Positions 1 through 8,587 of a DNA stretch of 62,133 nt are shown piece after piece. Location: contig NZ_JAUSUB010000031.1 in assembly GCF_030813235.1 (NCBI RefSeq), positions 1-62,133 of the forward strand, written 5' to 3'. Each line of letters starts with the position of its first letter. The first letter of the stretch is position 1. Both the position numbers and the translations under genes were made by a program. The DNA comes from Cytobacillus purgationiresistens. GTDB taxonomy: Bacteria; Bacillota; Bacilli; Bacillales; Cytobacillaceae. The notes below the pieces were generated by a model. That model saw nothing but the letters and a program-made list of their open reading frames with translations. It made no database searches and was not told the origin of the DNA.

Positions 1-189
1 ATTATCATCTTCTGAGGGGTCATACTTCGGTAAGATCTGAGCAACGCCTGAAGCTTTTACAAGATTATCATCTTCTGAGGGGTCATACTTCGGTAGAATC
101 TGGGCTACACCTGAAGCTTTTACAAGATTATCATCTTCTGAGGGGTCATACTTCGGTAGAATCTGGGCTACACCTGAAGCCTTTACAAG
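1..189. repeat. 63-bp tandem repeats, three copies, within a coding frame
   Basis: Three adjacent 63-bp units occupy 1-63, 64-126 and 127-189. Each begins ATTATCATCTTCTGAGGGGT. The two inner copies differ at one base; the outermost has several changes. A diverged half unit follows at 190-210. The array is cut by the window edge, so the total copy number is unknown. The period is a multiple of three and keeps the minus-strand frame open. Confidence 0.95.
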
Positions 190-426
190 ATTATTATTTT
201 CTGTAAAGTTATTTTCAAGTAAGGTCTGGGATGTTTCAGATACTCGATCTTTTAATGGCTCTATTGTAATAGCTCCACCTGCTGCAATTTTTATATAGTC
301 TTCGTGTCTTTGCATCCTTGCTGCTATGTCAATTTCTGCTTTCATTTCAGCTATTTCTTCTTTAGTAAAAACATTCCTTATTACCAAATAACCATCACGT
401 CTAAAAGTATTGGCGAAGTTCATCAT
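1..426 (-). CDS. PhyH-like (phytanoyl-CoA dioxygenase family) N-terminus with in-frame repeats, runs off the window
   Basis: The minus-strand frame is open from ATG at 426 to base 1 (142 codons, no stop). An AAGGAGGT ribosome site lies 8 nt upstream of the ATG. The N-terminus FRRDGYLVIRNVFTKEEI resembles the start of phytanoyl-CoA dioxygenase-family Fe(II)/2-oxoglutarate oxygenases, and the following segment is helical and charged. From about residue 80 the protein turns into identical 21-residue repeats containing KASGVAQILPKYDPSEDD. The HxD...H iron-binding motif is not in the visible part, so enzyme activity cannot be judged. The repeats are unusual for this family, and the protein may be a degenerate or neofunctionalised oxygenase. 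The family assignment rests on about 30 residues and is moderate. Confidence 0.5.
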   Translation of the reverse strand, partial: MMNFANTFRRDGYLVIRNVFTKEEIAEMKAEIDIAARMQRHEDYIKIAAGGAITIEPLKDRVSETSQTLLENNFTENNNLVKASGVAQILPKYDPSEDDNLVKASGVAQILPKYDPSEDDNLVKASGVAQILPKYDPSEDDN

Positions 427-714
427 ATCATACTACCTCCTTTTATTATTATAATAATTATTACATAGTATTTAATTGAATATCAATATTTTTTGAAAAT
501 TTTTACTATTTATTTTAACAAATTCATCAAGCGATAGAGTAGGAGAAGATATATGTCTTTTACTATCAATTTTTTTATTTCCCAACCATCTTTCTTTTAG
601 ATGTGAACACCTGGTATAGATTGCTTTGTAGTATGTTTGAGAAACAAGAAAGTGCAATGGCATTATATTTATTCTAATAAGTTAAAGAATATACCCAATT
701 TCCCACCAGCTTAA

Positions 715-1140
715 GGGAAATTGAATTTTATTATCCAATAAATGGATTACCGTGGTTTTTATGTCAAAATGTTGGTGGTACCCCAGTAATGAATCATCGT
801 GTACCGATTACAAAAGAGGTATCAGAGATAGTGGAAGCTGTAATAAAAATGACTAAAGATCAAAGCAATATGATTAATAATCCTAAACATTATTTATTCG
901 TACAGCTGGAAGGTATCCGAAGAGGCAGACCCTATAATTATTATGACATTCACAGAAGTTTGAAGCGATTTACCGAAAAACAAAACATAGTTGACGATTC
1001 AGGGAATCCCTTTTTCATTAAAAATCATGCCTTCCGACATACCAAGGGTGTTGAGCTTCTTAATAACGGAATGAATATACTGCATGTTCAAAAATGGATG
1101 GCTCACGCCTCTCCTGAAATGACCTTACAATATGGGTGTT
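715..1140 (+). pseudogene. Tyrosine recombinase (phage integrase/Tn554-type) fragment
   Basis: The readable frame has the C-terminal catalytic half of a tyrosine recombinase: VNHRVPIT-like strand residues, NHAFRHTKGVELLNNGM (HxxR box), then HASPEMTLQY, where the last Tyr is where the nucleophile is expected. Homology extends upstream of the first ATG (789): the same frame reads integrase-like sequence from about 720, so the N-terminal half is missing. Right after the Tyr the frame enters unrelated sequence beginning with a G-rich stretch that I take to be the Tn3-element end, and stops at 1193. The gene is broken at both ends and presumably inactive. Confidence 0.7.
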
Positions 1141-1215
1141 TTTGCCCATCCCCCCGAAAAGGTGGAATAAGGAGCACTTCACTGAAAGATTAGGGAGGTA
1201 CTCCTTAAACATTGC

Positions 1216-4200
1216 TTACTCTGTATCTGATATTACGTTTAATTGGGCTAATTCTTGAATGATTGCATCCATGTCAACAGACTCTTGTTGTATATCAAAC
1301 TCGTATCTTCCATAGAAGTTAATATGTTGCCATGCTACTGGAGAGATTTGTTTCATAACATATGAATCCAGTCCCTTTGTTTCTCTGTAGGCCAACATAT
1401 TAGATAAAATACTGGCATTGTAATAAATAATGCAATTGGAGAGTAAGCGACTGCATTCACCCCAGATATGTTGATCATTTTCATTTTTATAACGTAATTT
1501 TCCAAAATTAGCAAAGGATACTGCTTTGCGTAATTTATGATAACTTTCCCCCCGATTTAATGCCTTTTGAACATTCCGGCGTAAAGGTGGAGAATCAATA
1601 TAATTCAAAAAATATAGACTTCTTATGATATTATCGTACTCCCATAAAGCACGTTTGGTTTTGTTCTTCCGTGCATAAGCACTCAGCTTACCAATTATAA
1701 TGCTCTGTGTGGTTGTTTTAACTGCAAGGGATAGCATAATTCGTTGAATGTTTTCCCATTCTTCTATAATGAGATTCGTATTAATCTTTCGGACTGGCTT
1801 GATCAGATTATCGCTATATTGGCTTGGATGTTTGAATCCGTAAAGAGATTTGTTAACTTTATCGTGAATATCCTTGTAGCGAGGCGCAAACTGATAACCA
1901 AAAAAGTGAAGAATAGAAAAGTTCACCTCATTGGTTCCATGTGTATCCGTGGAATGCACATCAGGCTGGATATCAGTTGTGTTGTTGAATATAATATCAA
2001 ATACATAATGACTTTCATGCTCATTGGCCCCAATAATTCGAGCATTTACAGGGATATGGTTGGCTACCATTGTGTAGGAAACAATCCCTTTACCAAGACC
2101 GAAGTATTTAGGTGAATAACGAGAATTAATGGTATTGATTCGAGTCTCAATTTTCTGTCCGTCACTACTAGAATGAATCGTCTCACCAATGTCATAATGT
2201 TTAAAGATTGGGAGTTTGGCGATTGCATTACTGATACAATCATTCGCTTCCTTTAAAGTCTCCAGACGAATAAAGTTATCAGATGTGGCAGCCAGAAATG
2301 GATAGCTAATATCAGAAATTTCTCCCATTCTACCTAACCCCATGTTGGTTCCCCAAGCGATCAGACAGGCGACAAGAATACGATTGTCTTTATTCTGTTT
2401 GGCATAACGTCCTAGAATGTGCTCAAATGAGTCAAGGAATTGACAGTGTTGATGAACGAAATGCAAGACACTCGTAATGTCTATTTGCTTTAATGTATCG
2501 TAGAATGAATGATTAATAGAGTCTGTGTCCCGGATATAAGGTAGTGTCCATCGGGTATGTGAACCCCGTCTTTTGATTTGAAGATGTTCATTTTTGCCAG
2601 ATGAAATGCTTTGGTTAACCTCAGTAATTCTATCTTCTAATTTCCTCTCAAGCTCTACTAAATGACTATGAATGGGTTGATTGAAAATCGTCAGACCAGT
2701 ATCAGCTATCAACGTCTCTTTCTGTTGCCATTGACGATCATTGATCAGGTCATCCTCAAAACTGCGAAATCGGATACTGTCACGACAAAAAATATCCCCT
2801 GCTTCCAAACGGTTGCGTAGGAGGCGATAGACTAAAAATTCATAGCGATCCACTAAGATTACCTTTTGTTGATAGATGTAACGCTTCACACCATCGGGAA
2901 TGAAACCATTTGGTAAATGATCTGAGTGATATTGTCCTAACGATTTATTTTTATTAAAAGCGGTCTTCATAAAATTGACTGCTTTAATTAAGGGATCATT
3001 ATGTGAAGGAGTTAAGAAATCAACCTGCAAAAATATGGGTCTTAAATAGCGTTTAAATCTTCGTGCCTGCTGATCAATATGTTCCCATTGGAAGGCAGTT
3101 TCATCATATTTTATATTTGTAGTGATCTGATTAGCTATGGATTCCAGTTTCTGACGTTCCAGAATAGTAAATGCACGACCTTGAATATCCTTAAAGGGAG
3201 TATCAGCAGGGATATGATCATCAGTGAATATCTTGAGCAGTTCCCCTGCTTTTTTCATGTCTTGATTGCTCTCTGTATAGCATTCGTAAACTCGTTCTTT
3301 TGCTACCAATTTAGCTTCATCTGTATAAACTCTTACGCTATAGATGAAGGTGTTGATCAGATTGTCGTGCATCCGTTGATAACGATGGGATACAAAACAT
3401 AACAAATAAACATAAACAATCCAAACATTCAGTCGTTTGAGCTTGTAGACAGAGTAGTAACTGACTAATGAAGCATAATACTTGATGCTTTCATTAGAAA
3501 TATCTAACTTTGGTAACAGTTCTTGAGCAAGGTGATACAAATGCTGTATTTGTTTACCACGATTCATTTCAAGCTTTATTTCAGTGACGCTAAAGTCTTT
3601 CGGTTCATGTTTCAGTAGTGTAATTTCATACAGACCTGAAGAGTCTTCAAGTAATCGATCTAAGGATTCAATATCAATCTGTTTAAGATAATCCTGCATC
3701 AATGTGATTAATCGGTTTTGCTCATGGATTATTGCCTGTCCTATCATATCTTGCATAAAACTATAGCCAGGAACAACAATGCAGCTTTCAGACAAATAAT
3801 TCATGATTTCCCGAAAGATATAAATGGGCTTACCACAAAATGCTGCAGCCTTTTGAGCTTTTTCCTCCATCTTACGCCGTTCTTCGGCACCGCAACTACG
3901 GTAGTTAAATAAGTTAAGAATCAATTGTTGTTGTTTTAACCTAGTAGACTTATCAATTGAACTCAAGTCATCGACCTTACTATTGTTGAAATATTCCTTT
4001 AGAACATACTGAAGATCCTCTTCCACCTCATGGAGGTCGAATGTGAAAAATAGTTGTTTAGCTTTGAAATACCCCAATTGTAGAACAAAATAAGCCTTAG
4101 ATTTGATAGAGCGCAATGTGTGTAGCAAATCTTTCTCTGGCTGTGAGAGAGAAAAATAAGAACATCGATCTTCATATGTGAAGATTGGTCTGTCATAAAT

Positions 4201-4269
4201 GATCTTTATTTCATCCTCACTAAGAATCCTCAAACGTTTTTGGTTAGTTATGTTTTTTTCCATATTCAT
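1216..4269 (-). CDS. tnpA: Tn3-family transposase TnpA
   Basis: This 1017-residue protein has the length and layout of Tn3-family transposases, which catalyse replicative transposition at 38-50 bp terminal repeats. The RNase-H-fold acidic residues are visible in order: SSSDGQK, then HSTDTHGTNE, then the Glu of LNRGESYHK. The long N-terminal part is the DNA-binding region. The ATG at 4269 has AAGGAAAGGG upstream, and the frame is intact to the stop at 1216. The protein looks functional, although the element around it seems to have lost its right end. Family assignment is firm; the subgroup (Tn5401/Tn4430-like versus others) is not decided. Confidence 0.93.
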   Translation of the reverse strand: MNMEKNITNQKRLRILSEDEIKIIYDRPIFTYEDRCSYFSLSQPEKDLLHTLRSIKSKAYFVLQLGYFKAKQLFFTFDLHEVEEDLQYVLKEYFNNSKVDDLSSIDKSTRLKQQQLILNLFNYRSCGAEERRKMEEKAQKAAAFCGKPIYIFREIMNYLSESCIVVPGYSFMQDMIGQAIIHEQNRLITLMQDYLKQIDIESLDRLLEDSSGLYEITLLKHEPKDFSVTEIKLEMNRGKQIQHLYHLAQELLPKLDISNESIKYYASLVSYYSVYKLKRLNVWIVYVYLLCFVSHRYQRMHDNLINTFIYSVRVYTDEAKLVAKERVYECYTESNQDMKKAGELLKIFTDDHIPADTPFKDIQGRAFTILERQKLESIANQITTNIKYDETAFQWEHIDQQARRFKRYLRPIFLQVDFLTPSHNDPLIKAVNFMKTAFNKNKSLGQYHSDHLPNGFIPDGVKRYIYQQKVILVDRYEFLVYRLLRNRLEAGDIFCRDSIRFRSFEDDLINDRQWQQKETLIADTGLTIFNQPIHSHLVELERKLEDRITEVNQSISSGKNEHLQIKRRGSHTRWTLPYIRDTDSINHSFYDTLKQIDITSVLHFVHQHCQFLDSFEHILGRYAKQNKDNRILVACLIAWGTNMGLGRMGEISDISYPFLAATSDNFIRLETLKEANDCISNAIAKLPIFKHYDIGETIHSSSDGQKIETRINTINSRYSPKYFGLGKGIVSYTMVANHIPVNARIIGANEHESHYVFDIIFNNTTDIQPDVHSTDTHGTNEVNFSILHFFGYQFAPRYKDIHDKVNKSLYGFKHPSQYSDNLIKPVRKINTNLIIEEWENIQRIMLSLAVKTTTQSIIIGKLSAYARKNKTKRALWEYDNIIRSLYFLNYIDSPPLRRNVQKALNRGESYHKLRKAVSFANFGKLRYKNENDQHIWGECSRLLSNCIIYYNASILSNMLAYRETKGLDSYVMKQISPVAWQHINFYGRYEFDIQQESVDMDAIIQELAQLNVISDTE

Positions 4270-4493
4270 ATTTACCCTTTCCTTATGGGTATGTGAGCAA
4301 TTCAGGGAATGAACTACTGCTTATGAAGAATTCCCCAATACAATAAGGAGCTTCCAAAATCAAGGGAGCATTCCAATCTCAAATTCCTTGATTACCTTAT
4401 AGGAGTAGAGGTAGCATCCGATGATTGTGTCGCCATTTTCCCTTAAAAGTTATTTTTATTAACTTGAAATGGGACAAAAAGTATTCCAAATAG

Positions 4494-5030
4494 CTACCTA
4501 TTCCTTACTTCTTCATATTCTTTCATTATTTTATAAAACGTGTTTTTCTTTAGTTCTAACATCTCCATAAACATAACTCCTGTTATGTTTCCGTTTCTCC
4601 ATTTTGAATGGTTTTCTTCTATTATTTGATGCTGTTTCTTGCTGAGATTTGAAAAGTTCATTTGAGGACGACCTAAGTGTTTCCCTTCGGATTTAGCTAC
4701 TGCGATACCCTCAGCTTGTCTTTGGCGAATTTTCTTACGTTCTTGATCAGCAACATACGAAAGTAAAGATAAAAATTGGTCTTCCATTAATCGTCCCATA
4801 TCGCCCATTTCACGAAACTTACGACTGTCAAATAAGGTTTCATTCTCTAGTACGATAATATCGGCTTTCAATTCTCTTGTAATGTACTTCCATTCTGCAA
4901 TAACCTCATCATAGTTCCGTCCCATACGATCAAGTGCATCCATATAGACAATATCCCCTTCGTTGAGGACCTTACGCAGCAATTGATACTGCGGACGATC
5001 AAAATCTTTCCCACTTGCCTTATCGAAGTA
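4494..5030 (-). pseudogene. tnpR: Serine resolvase, N-terminally truncated
   Basis: The frame contains the resolvase/invertase core: SGKDFDRPQYQ, DALDRMGRNYDE, FMDMGRLMEDQFLSLLSYVADQERKKIRQRQAEG-type helix E and a C-terminal recognition helix. The usual N-terminus with the catalytic Ser in a YARVS motif is absent. Upstream of the first in-frame start (4982) the homology continues through FDKASGKDFDRPQYQ to about 5030 and then stops, where the peptide gene on the other strand begins. Some 35-40 residues including the nucleophilic Ser are gone, so it cannot recombine DNA. It belonged to the adjacent Tn3 element. Confidence 0.85.
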
Positions 5031-5359
5031 GCAATAAAGAAGGTGATCTATTATTCGTTAGTACTTGGGTTGATATGGACAATAATGAATTAATCAAATA
5101 CACAGTTGGTAATCTCGATAAAGATAATCCCGGAGAATATAACGAACTAGCTTCTTTCGAAAAAGTTTTACCTGGTGAGGATTTTTCAGCTTCAGGATTT
5201 AAATGGAACGGTAAAACATTTGCATGTGGAATGTCTGGAGTCTTATTGTGTATTACATATTGTGGTGTAGTGGGTGTAGCGTGTGGCCCTGGAGCACCAG
5301 CTTGTGCTACAATATGTGATGCTATATGTGGTGCAGCATTTGTTGTTGCTTGCATGTAA
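5015..5359 (+). CDS. Cysteine-rich bacteriocin-like peptide precursor (halocin C8-like), 5' end lost
   Basis: The frame encodes about 110 residues: an acidic leader-like half (ELASFEKVLPGEDF) and a hydrophobic C-terminal half of about 45 residues with eight Cys, in the pattern of CGMSGVLLCITYC...CATICDAICGAAFVVACM. A Gly/Cys-rich hydrophobic tail behind an acidic leader resembles the halocin C8-type domain found in archaea and Firmicutes. The only upstream start (TTG 5015) lies inside the resolvase remnant and has no ribosome site, so the true 5' end was lost at the transposon junction. The internal ATG at 5069 also lacks a ribosome site. A perfect 56-nt palindrome and a PadR-HAAS pair follow. 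Function is inferred from pattern only. Confidence 0.5.
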   Translation: MPYRSSNKEGDLLFVSTWVDMDNNELIKYTVGNLDKDNPGEYNELASFEKVLPGEDFSASGFKWNGKTFACGMSGVLLCITYCGVVGVACGPGAPACATICDAICGAAFVVACM

Positions 5360-5367
5360 TTAAAGCA

Positions 5368-5423
5368 TAGTAAAACTAAGTAAAACTAACTAAAAATTTA
5401 GTTAGTTTTACTTAGTTTTACTA
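5368..5423 (+). terminator. Perfect 27-bp-arm palindrome after the peptide gene
   Basis: The arms at 5368-5394 and 5397-5423 are perfectly complementary and separated by only two bases. Each arm itself contains a direct repeat of AGTAAAACTA. It follows the peptide stop by 8 bp and has no long T run beyond the stem, so it could be a bidirectional terminator, an mRNA 3' stabiliser or a DNA-level cruciform or binding site. Confidence 0.6.
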
Positions 5424-5430
5424 TATGTCA

Positions 5431-5459
5431 TTGATATATATATATATATGATATATAAT
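5431..5459 (+). promoter_or_regulatory. Sigma-A-type promoter of the PadR-HAAS pair
   Basis: TTGATA at 5431-5436 and TATAAT at 5454-5459 are separated by exactly 17 bp, with a TA-repeat spacer. The expected transcription start (about 5466) coincides with the ATG of the PadR gene, and no ribosome site is visible. Confidence 0.65.
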
Positions 5460-5465
5460 GTGATT

Positions 5466-5825
5466 ATGAAAAATACACACATAATTAATGATAAATGGTC
5501 CATGCAATTAAAAAAAGGATTATTAGAAATTGTGATTCTGTTACAAATAAAAAAAAGGGCTATGTATGGCTATGAGCTTACTATATGCATGAAAGATATC
5601 CCTTTTTTAAATTTAACAAATGGTGCAATCTATCCTATATTAAAGAGACTAGAAAAAGAAAAATGGATTATTTCCTATTGGAATGAATCAAGCGAAGGCC
5701 CCCGGAGGAAATATTATCAAATAACTATGGAAGGAGAAAGAATAATAGCAGAACGTTGGGAAATTTATAATTCAATGTTCAAAACAATAGAAAGTATAGT
5801 AATGGAGGAAAAAAGTAAATGGTAG
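5466..5825 (+). CDS. PadR-family transcriptional regulator
   Basis: This is a PadR winged-helix repressor. The core runs WSMQLKKGLLEIVILLQI, then MYGYEL, then NGAIYPILKRLEKEKWI and the wing GPRRKYYQIT, all family hallmarks. The protein is short (about 119 residues), so only a minimal C-terminal dimerisation helix is present. I prefer ATG 5466 to the in-frame ATG at 5448: the latter lies inside the promoter, and 5466 sits at the predicted transcription start, implying a leaderless message. It overlaps the HAAS gene by 7 bp. PadR-HAAS pairs usually sense membrane or antimicrobial stress; here it may have served the peptide gene or the exporter nearby (inference). Confidence 0.88.
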   Translation: MKNTHIINDKWSMQLKKGLLEIVILLQIKKRAMYGYELTICMKDIPFLNLTNGAIYPILKRLEKEKWIISYWNESSEGPRRKYYQITMEGERIIAERWEIYNSMFKTIESIVMEEKSKW

Positions 5826-6445
5826 TTAGAAAAATTAGTGATCCACAATTAGAGAACTATCTTAGAGAATTAGATTCAAGCCTGAAAAAGTTGTCTAAAG
5901 ATGAAAGAGATATGCAAGTTTCTGAAATTAAAGATCACTTATATGTTGAAATTCAAAACAAGATTAACGAAGGTAACAATGTTAATGAGGCAGTAAGAAT
6001 TACACTGGAAAATTTTGTTCCCCCAAAAAAATTAGCAGAAGATTTAACTTCGCATGATTCCAAAAACGAATTCTCTGATGTAGGGAATAGTTATTTTACA
6101 TACGGGGTTATGTTGCTAGTCGGTTCTATTGGTGGACTATCTGTACCTATTCTGAAATCAGAAATTGATTTAGGTATAGTAATTCCTTTTCTATTTGCAA
6201 TGGTAATAGGATATTTTTTATTGCAATCAAAAAAGATTCAATGGAATGAAGTTCAATTAAAAAATTTAAAATGGATCGGTAAAATAATAATTGGACTAAT
6301 AGCACTTCCACTTACATTTTTCTTCATAAATCTAAATCGTAGTAATAACATTGACTATTTTATTTTAGGGTACTTAGTATTTATCTTATGCCTAACATTG
6401 ATAGTTTATAGAATAATAAAACATCTATATGATAGCAATTATTGA
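5819..6445 (+). CDS. HAAS-domain (DUF1700-like) membrane protein
   Basis: The N-terminal half (residues 1-75) is the helical HAAS-type domain: NYLRELDSSLKKLSKDERDMQVSEI, then DHL and a stretch ending EDL. Four hydrophobic segments follow (about residues 95-120, 122-140, 155-175 and 178-200). HAAS proteins are normally encoded next to PadR regulators and are thought to pass membrane signals to them. Translation starts at the ATG that overlaps the PadR stop (AAATGGTAG), so the two are translationally coupled. The same gene pair recurs at 51.2-52.0 kb. Confidence 0.75.
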   Translation: MVVRKISDPQLENYLRELDSSLKKLSKDERDMQVSEIKDHLYVEIQNKINEGNNVNEAVRITLENFVPPKKLAEDLTSHDSKNEFSDVGNSYFTYGVMLLVGSIGGLSVPILKSEIDLGIVIPFLFAMVIGYFLLQSKKIQWNEVQLKNLKWIGKIIIGLIALPLTFFFINLNRSNNIDYFILGYLVFILCLTLIVYRIIKHLYDSNY

Positions 6446-6501
6446 AATTTAATTTAAGTAACTGCATCTTATTCCAATATTTCTCTATTCAAGACCTAAT
6501 A

Positions 6502-6765
6502 GGGGTACTACCAGCAAAACGCTGAAAACATACGCTAAGGAATTGTTTTAAAAACCAAGAGTCACTGAACACCTTTTGGGTAAGGGATTTATAAATGTTT
6601 AATTACCTTTAAAAGTGTCCAATAACCCATTAAACAATCAAGGTTCAACAACTATTAGAATATCAAGTTTGTGAACATCCTTAATGTCTTAGCGTATAAA
6701 AAAACGTAATTTGCTAGTCGAATTTTGCTTAGCGTATGTTTTTCGCTAAATGTTGGTGAGACCCC
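6502..6765. mobile_element. Tn3-derived inverted-repeat miniature element (TIME-like)
   Basis: Two 38-bp inverted termini, 6502-6539 and 6728-6765, both begin GGGGT and end ACATACGCTAAG when read inward. About 28 of 38 positions agree. The GGGGT...CGCTAAG form matches my memory of Tn4430-like Tn3-family ends. The 188 bp between carry no gene. The 5-bp flanks (TAATA and ATAAA) do not match, so a target duplication is not seen. The element covers the 300-bp gap after the HAAS gene and provides the artificial start of the next ORF. Confidence 0.7.
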
Positions 6766-8198
6766 ATAAAGGAAAAATAACTTTATTCCCAATTAATTCA
6801 CCAGGCTGGCTATGGAACTGGGCATCACAAAAATTCAAGCTAAACCCAGGTACATTGATGGCTTTAGCAAATGCAAGCAACAGTAAGGCAAATTTCCAAA
6901 TAAAAAAAGTATTACAATTAAAAAATCGAATTAAAGATTCATATGTAGATGAATTCATTAATAAAATCGAAGAAGTTTTAAAATATACAGAAAAAGATGC
7001 GCCTTATCGGTTCAACCATTTTGATAACAGGTTTACTGTAAAAGAAAATAAGATCAGCATGATTATGAAAATCATTCAAGAAATGTCACAAAAAATAATG
7101 GAAGAAAATATTTCTTATATATCTGGTAGGTTCAACGTAGACCCTTCAGATACATATTTATCATTATCTGGTGGTTTTTCTCTTAATTGCCCAACCAATA
7201 CTTATCTGATGAATAAGTACAAGTTTAAAGGCTTCATTTGTCCTCCTTGTACTAATGATAGCGGCCTAGCATTGGGAGTTGGAATGTATGGGTTTTATAA
7301 AAATATGAATGAGAGAATTAACTTTAAATTCACTACTCCTTATTTGGGTCATTATGATCCTACATTAAATGACGTATTAAACTCTACCGAGGATAGTTAT
7401 TTTATAAAAAGTATTACTAAATCCCATTCAAAAATCGTAGTTGAAGATATAAAAAGGTCACCAATAATTTGGTTTAATGGTTGTGCAGAAGTTGGACCAA
7501 GAGCATTAGGAAATCGATCTATATTAGCTGATCCCACAAAAACAACTAGTAAAGATTATTTGAATCAAATAAAGCAAAGAGAATGGTGGAGGCCAGTAGC
7601 ACCTATAGTATTACGAGAAGATTTAACTTCATGGTTTGAAAATTCTTTTGTTAGTAATTATATGCTACATACCTTTAAAGTTAAGGAAGCAAAGCAAGCA
7701 GCTGTTCCGGCAATTTGTCACCTTGATAATACTGCTCGAGTTCAATCCTTAGAGATGAATGAAAATAAAGATATTTACTTAATAATAAAAAGGTTTAAAG
7801 AAATTACTGGCATACCAATGCTTTGTAACACATCCCTTAATGATAAGGGTGAACCTATTATAAACACAATTGCAGAAGCATTAAATTTTGCACTGCGAAA
7901 GCAATTCCCTGTCATATATATAAATGGATTTCGGATTGAATTGCAAAACCATTCCGAGTATAAAACAAAAACACCACTTCAAAGAGCTATTAATTTTGAA
8001 ATCTTTAATAATGAAGAAAAAGAGAAACTACGACAAGAATTGAACCCTCATCATATACCAACTGATCTTTTAGAATATTTCCCAATACTTCAAGCTACTT
8101 ATCCTAATGATTATCTAGATATTACTAATAAAAAAGAAGCAAAAAAGGTAAGAAGGAGAATGATGGTGTTAAAAAACCATTTAAAGAACAAAATTTAG
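6750..8198 (+). pseudogene. NodU/CmcH-family O-carbamoyltransferase, 5'-truncated
   Basis: The family uses carbamoyl phosphate and ATP to carbamoylate hydroxyls of natural products. Visible are the end of the Kae1-like domain (LSLSGGFSLNCPTNTYL, then CPPCTNDSGLALGVGMY) and the C-terminal domain (GCAEVGPRALGNRSILADP, WWRPVAPIV, MLCNTSLNDKGEPI). The usual N-terminal segment with the metal-binding HDS and EERFTRxKH motifs is missing; the ORF begins inside the inverted repeat of the miniature element at 6750. About 480 residues remain of roughly 580-600. The N-terminal domain makes the carbamoyl adenylate, so activity is doubtful. It probably belonged to region A as a tailoring enzyme. Confidence 0.8.
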
Positions 8199-8321
8199 AA
8201 TGATAATATAGTTGATACCTTATTACCTTTTTTTTCAAAAACATTTAACTTTTATGAAATTTTCCGTATAATGTATCCATAGCACATCATGAAAAACTAA
8301 CCTTATTTATTATGAGATAGC

Positions 8322-8351
8322 AAGCTTCAAACTCATTCAAATGAAGCTTTT
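8322..8351 (+). terminator. Hairpin after the carbamoyltransferase
   Basis: AAGCTTCA (8322-8329) pairs with TGAAGCTT (8342-8349) around a 12-nt loop, followed by a short T run. It overlaps the ATG of the 80-codon ORF at 8341. Confidence 0.45.
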
Positions 8352-8583
8352 AAGGATTTTATCGCCCTTGGCTGTTTACACATATGAGTGTGAAAAAACG
8401 AAGAGGGCGGAAACTCTTTTGAAGTCACAGATTGACCACAATCAAAAATTTTCTGCCAATTCTAAAAATAGTCTATCAGTGGCATCCTGGAATGAGTATT
8501 TTACAGAAAGGAGATTTGGTTTAAAAAGTCAGTTTTATTATCCGATAAACTCAAAGGAATTTTTAAAAAAGGTGATTAGGTGA
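8341..8583 (+). CDS. 80-codon ORF of unknown nature upstream of the ABC exporter
   Basis: The frame encodes a basic 80-residue protein with one Cys and no recognisable motif. Its ATG lies within the right arm of the hairpin at 8322-8349 and has no ribosome site, which argues against translation from there. It ends 4 bp before the exporter gene, so if it is translated from an internal start it would be co-transcribed. It could equally be a remnant or 5' leader of the exporter message. Confidence 0.25.
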   Translation: MKLLRILSPLAVYTYECEKTKRAETLLKSQIDHNQKFSANSKNSLSVASWNEYFTERRFGLKSQFYYPINSKEFLKKVIR

Positions 8584-8587
8584 TTAA

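Larger units (their letters stand above)
1135..5030 (-). mobile_element. Tn3-family transposon remnant (tnpA plus truncated resolvase)
   Basis: A complete-length Tn3 transposase and a serine resolvase lie on the same strand, separated by 224 bp (4270-4493) that should hold the resolution site. The left boundary is near 1135, where the recombinase frame ends at a G-rich stretch. The right terminal repeat is not visible: resolvase homology stops near 5030, inside its N-terminal domain, so that end was deleted. I therefore call it an immobilised remnant; complementation in trans at a single end is unlikely. Confidence 0.75.

Noticed and set aside
1..189. CRISPR array
   Set aside because: The units are directly adjacent with no unique spacers and keep a reading frame, so this is a coding tandem repeat.
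472..663. Minus-strand 63-codon ORF
   Set aside because: It has no ribosome site, motif or recognisable composition, and lies between a repeat gene and a broken recombinase in AT-rich DNA.
4983..5030. A frameshift in the resolvase
   Set aside because: The homology simply ends near 5030 and unrelated sequence follows; no displaced N-terminus appears in another frame, so it is a truncation.
5020..5355. Minus-strand ORF opposite the cysteine-rich peptide
   Set aside because: It mirrors the peptide gene codon for codon and has no ribosome site; the plus-strand Cys/Gly pattern is clearly the selected one.
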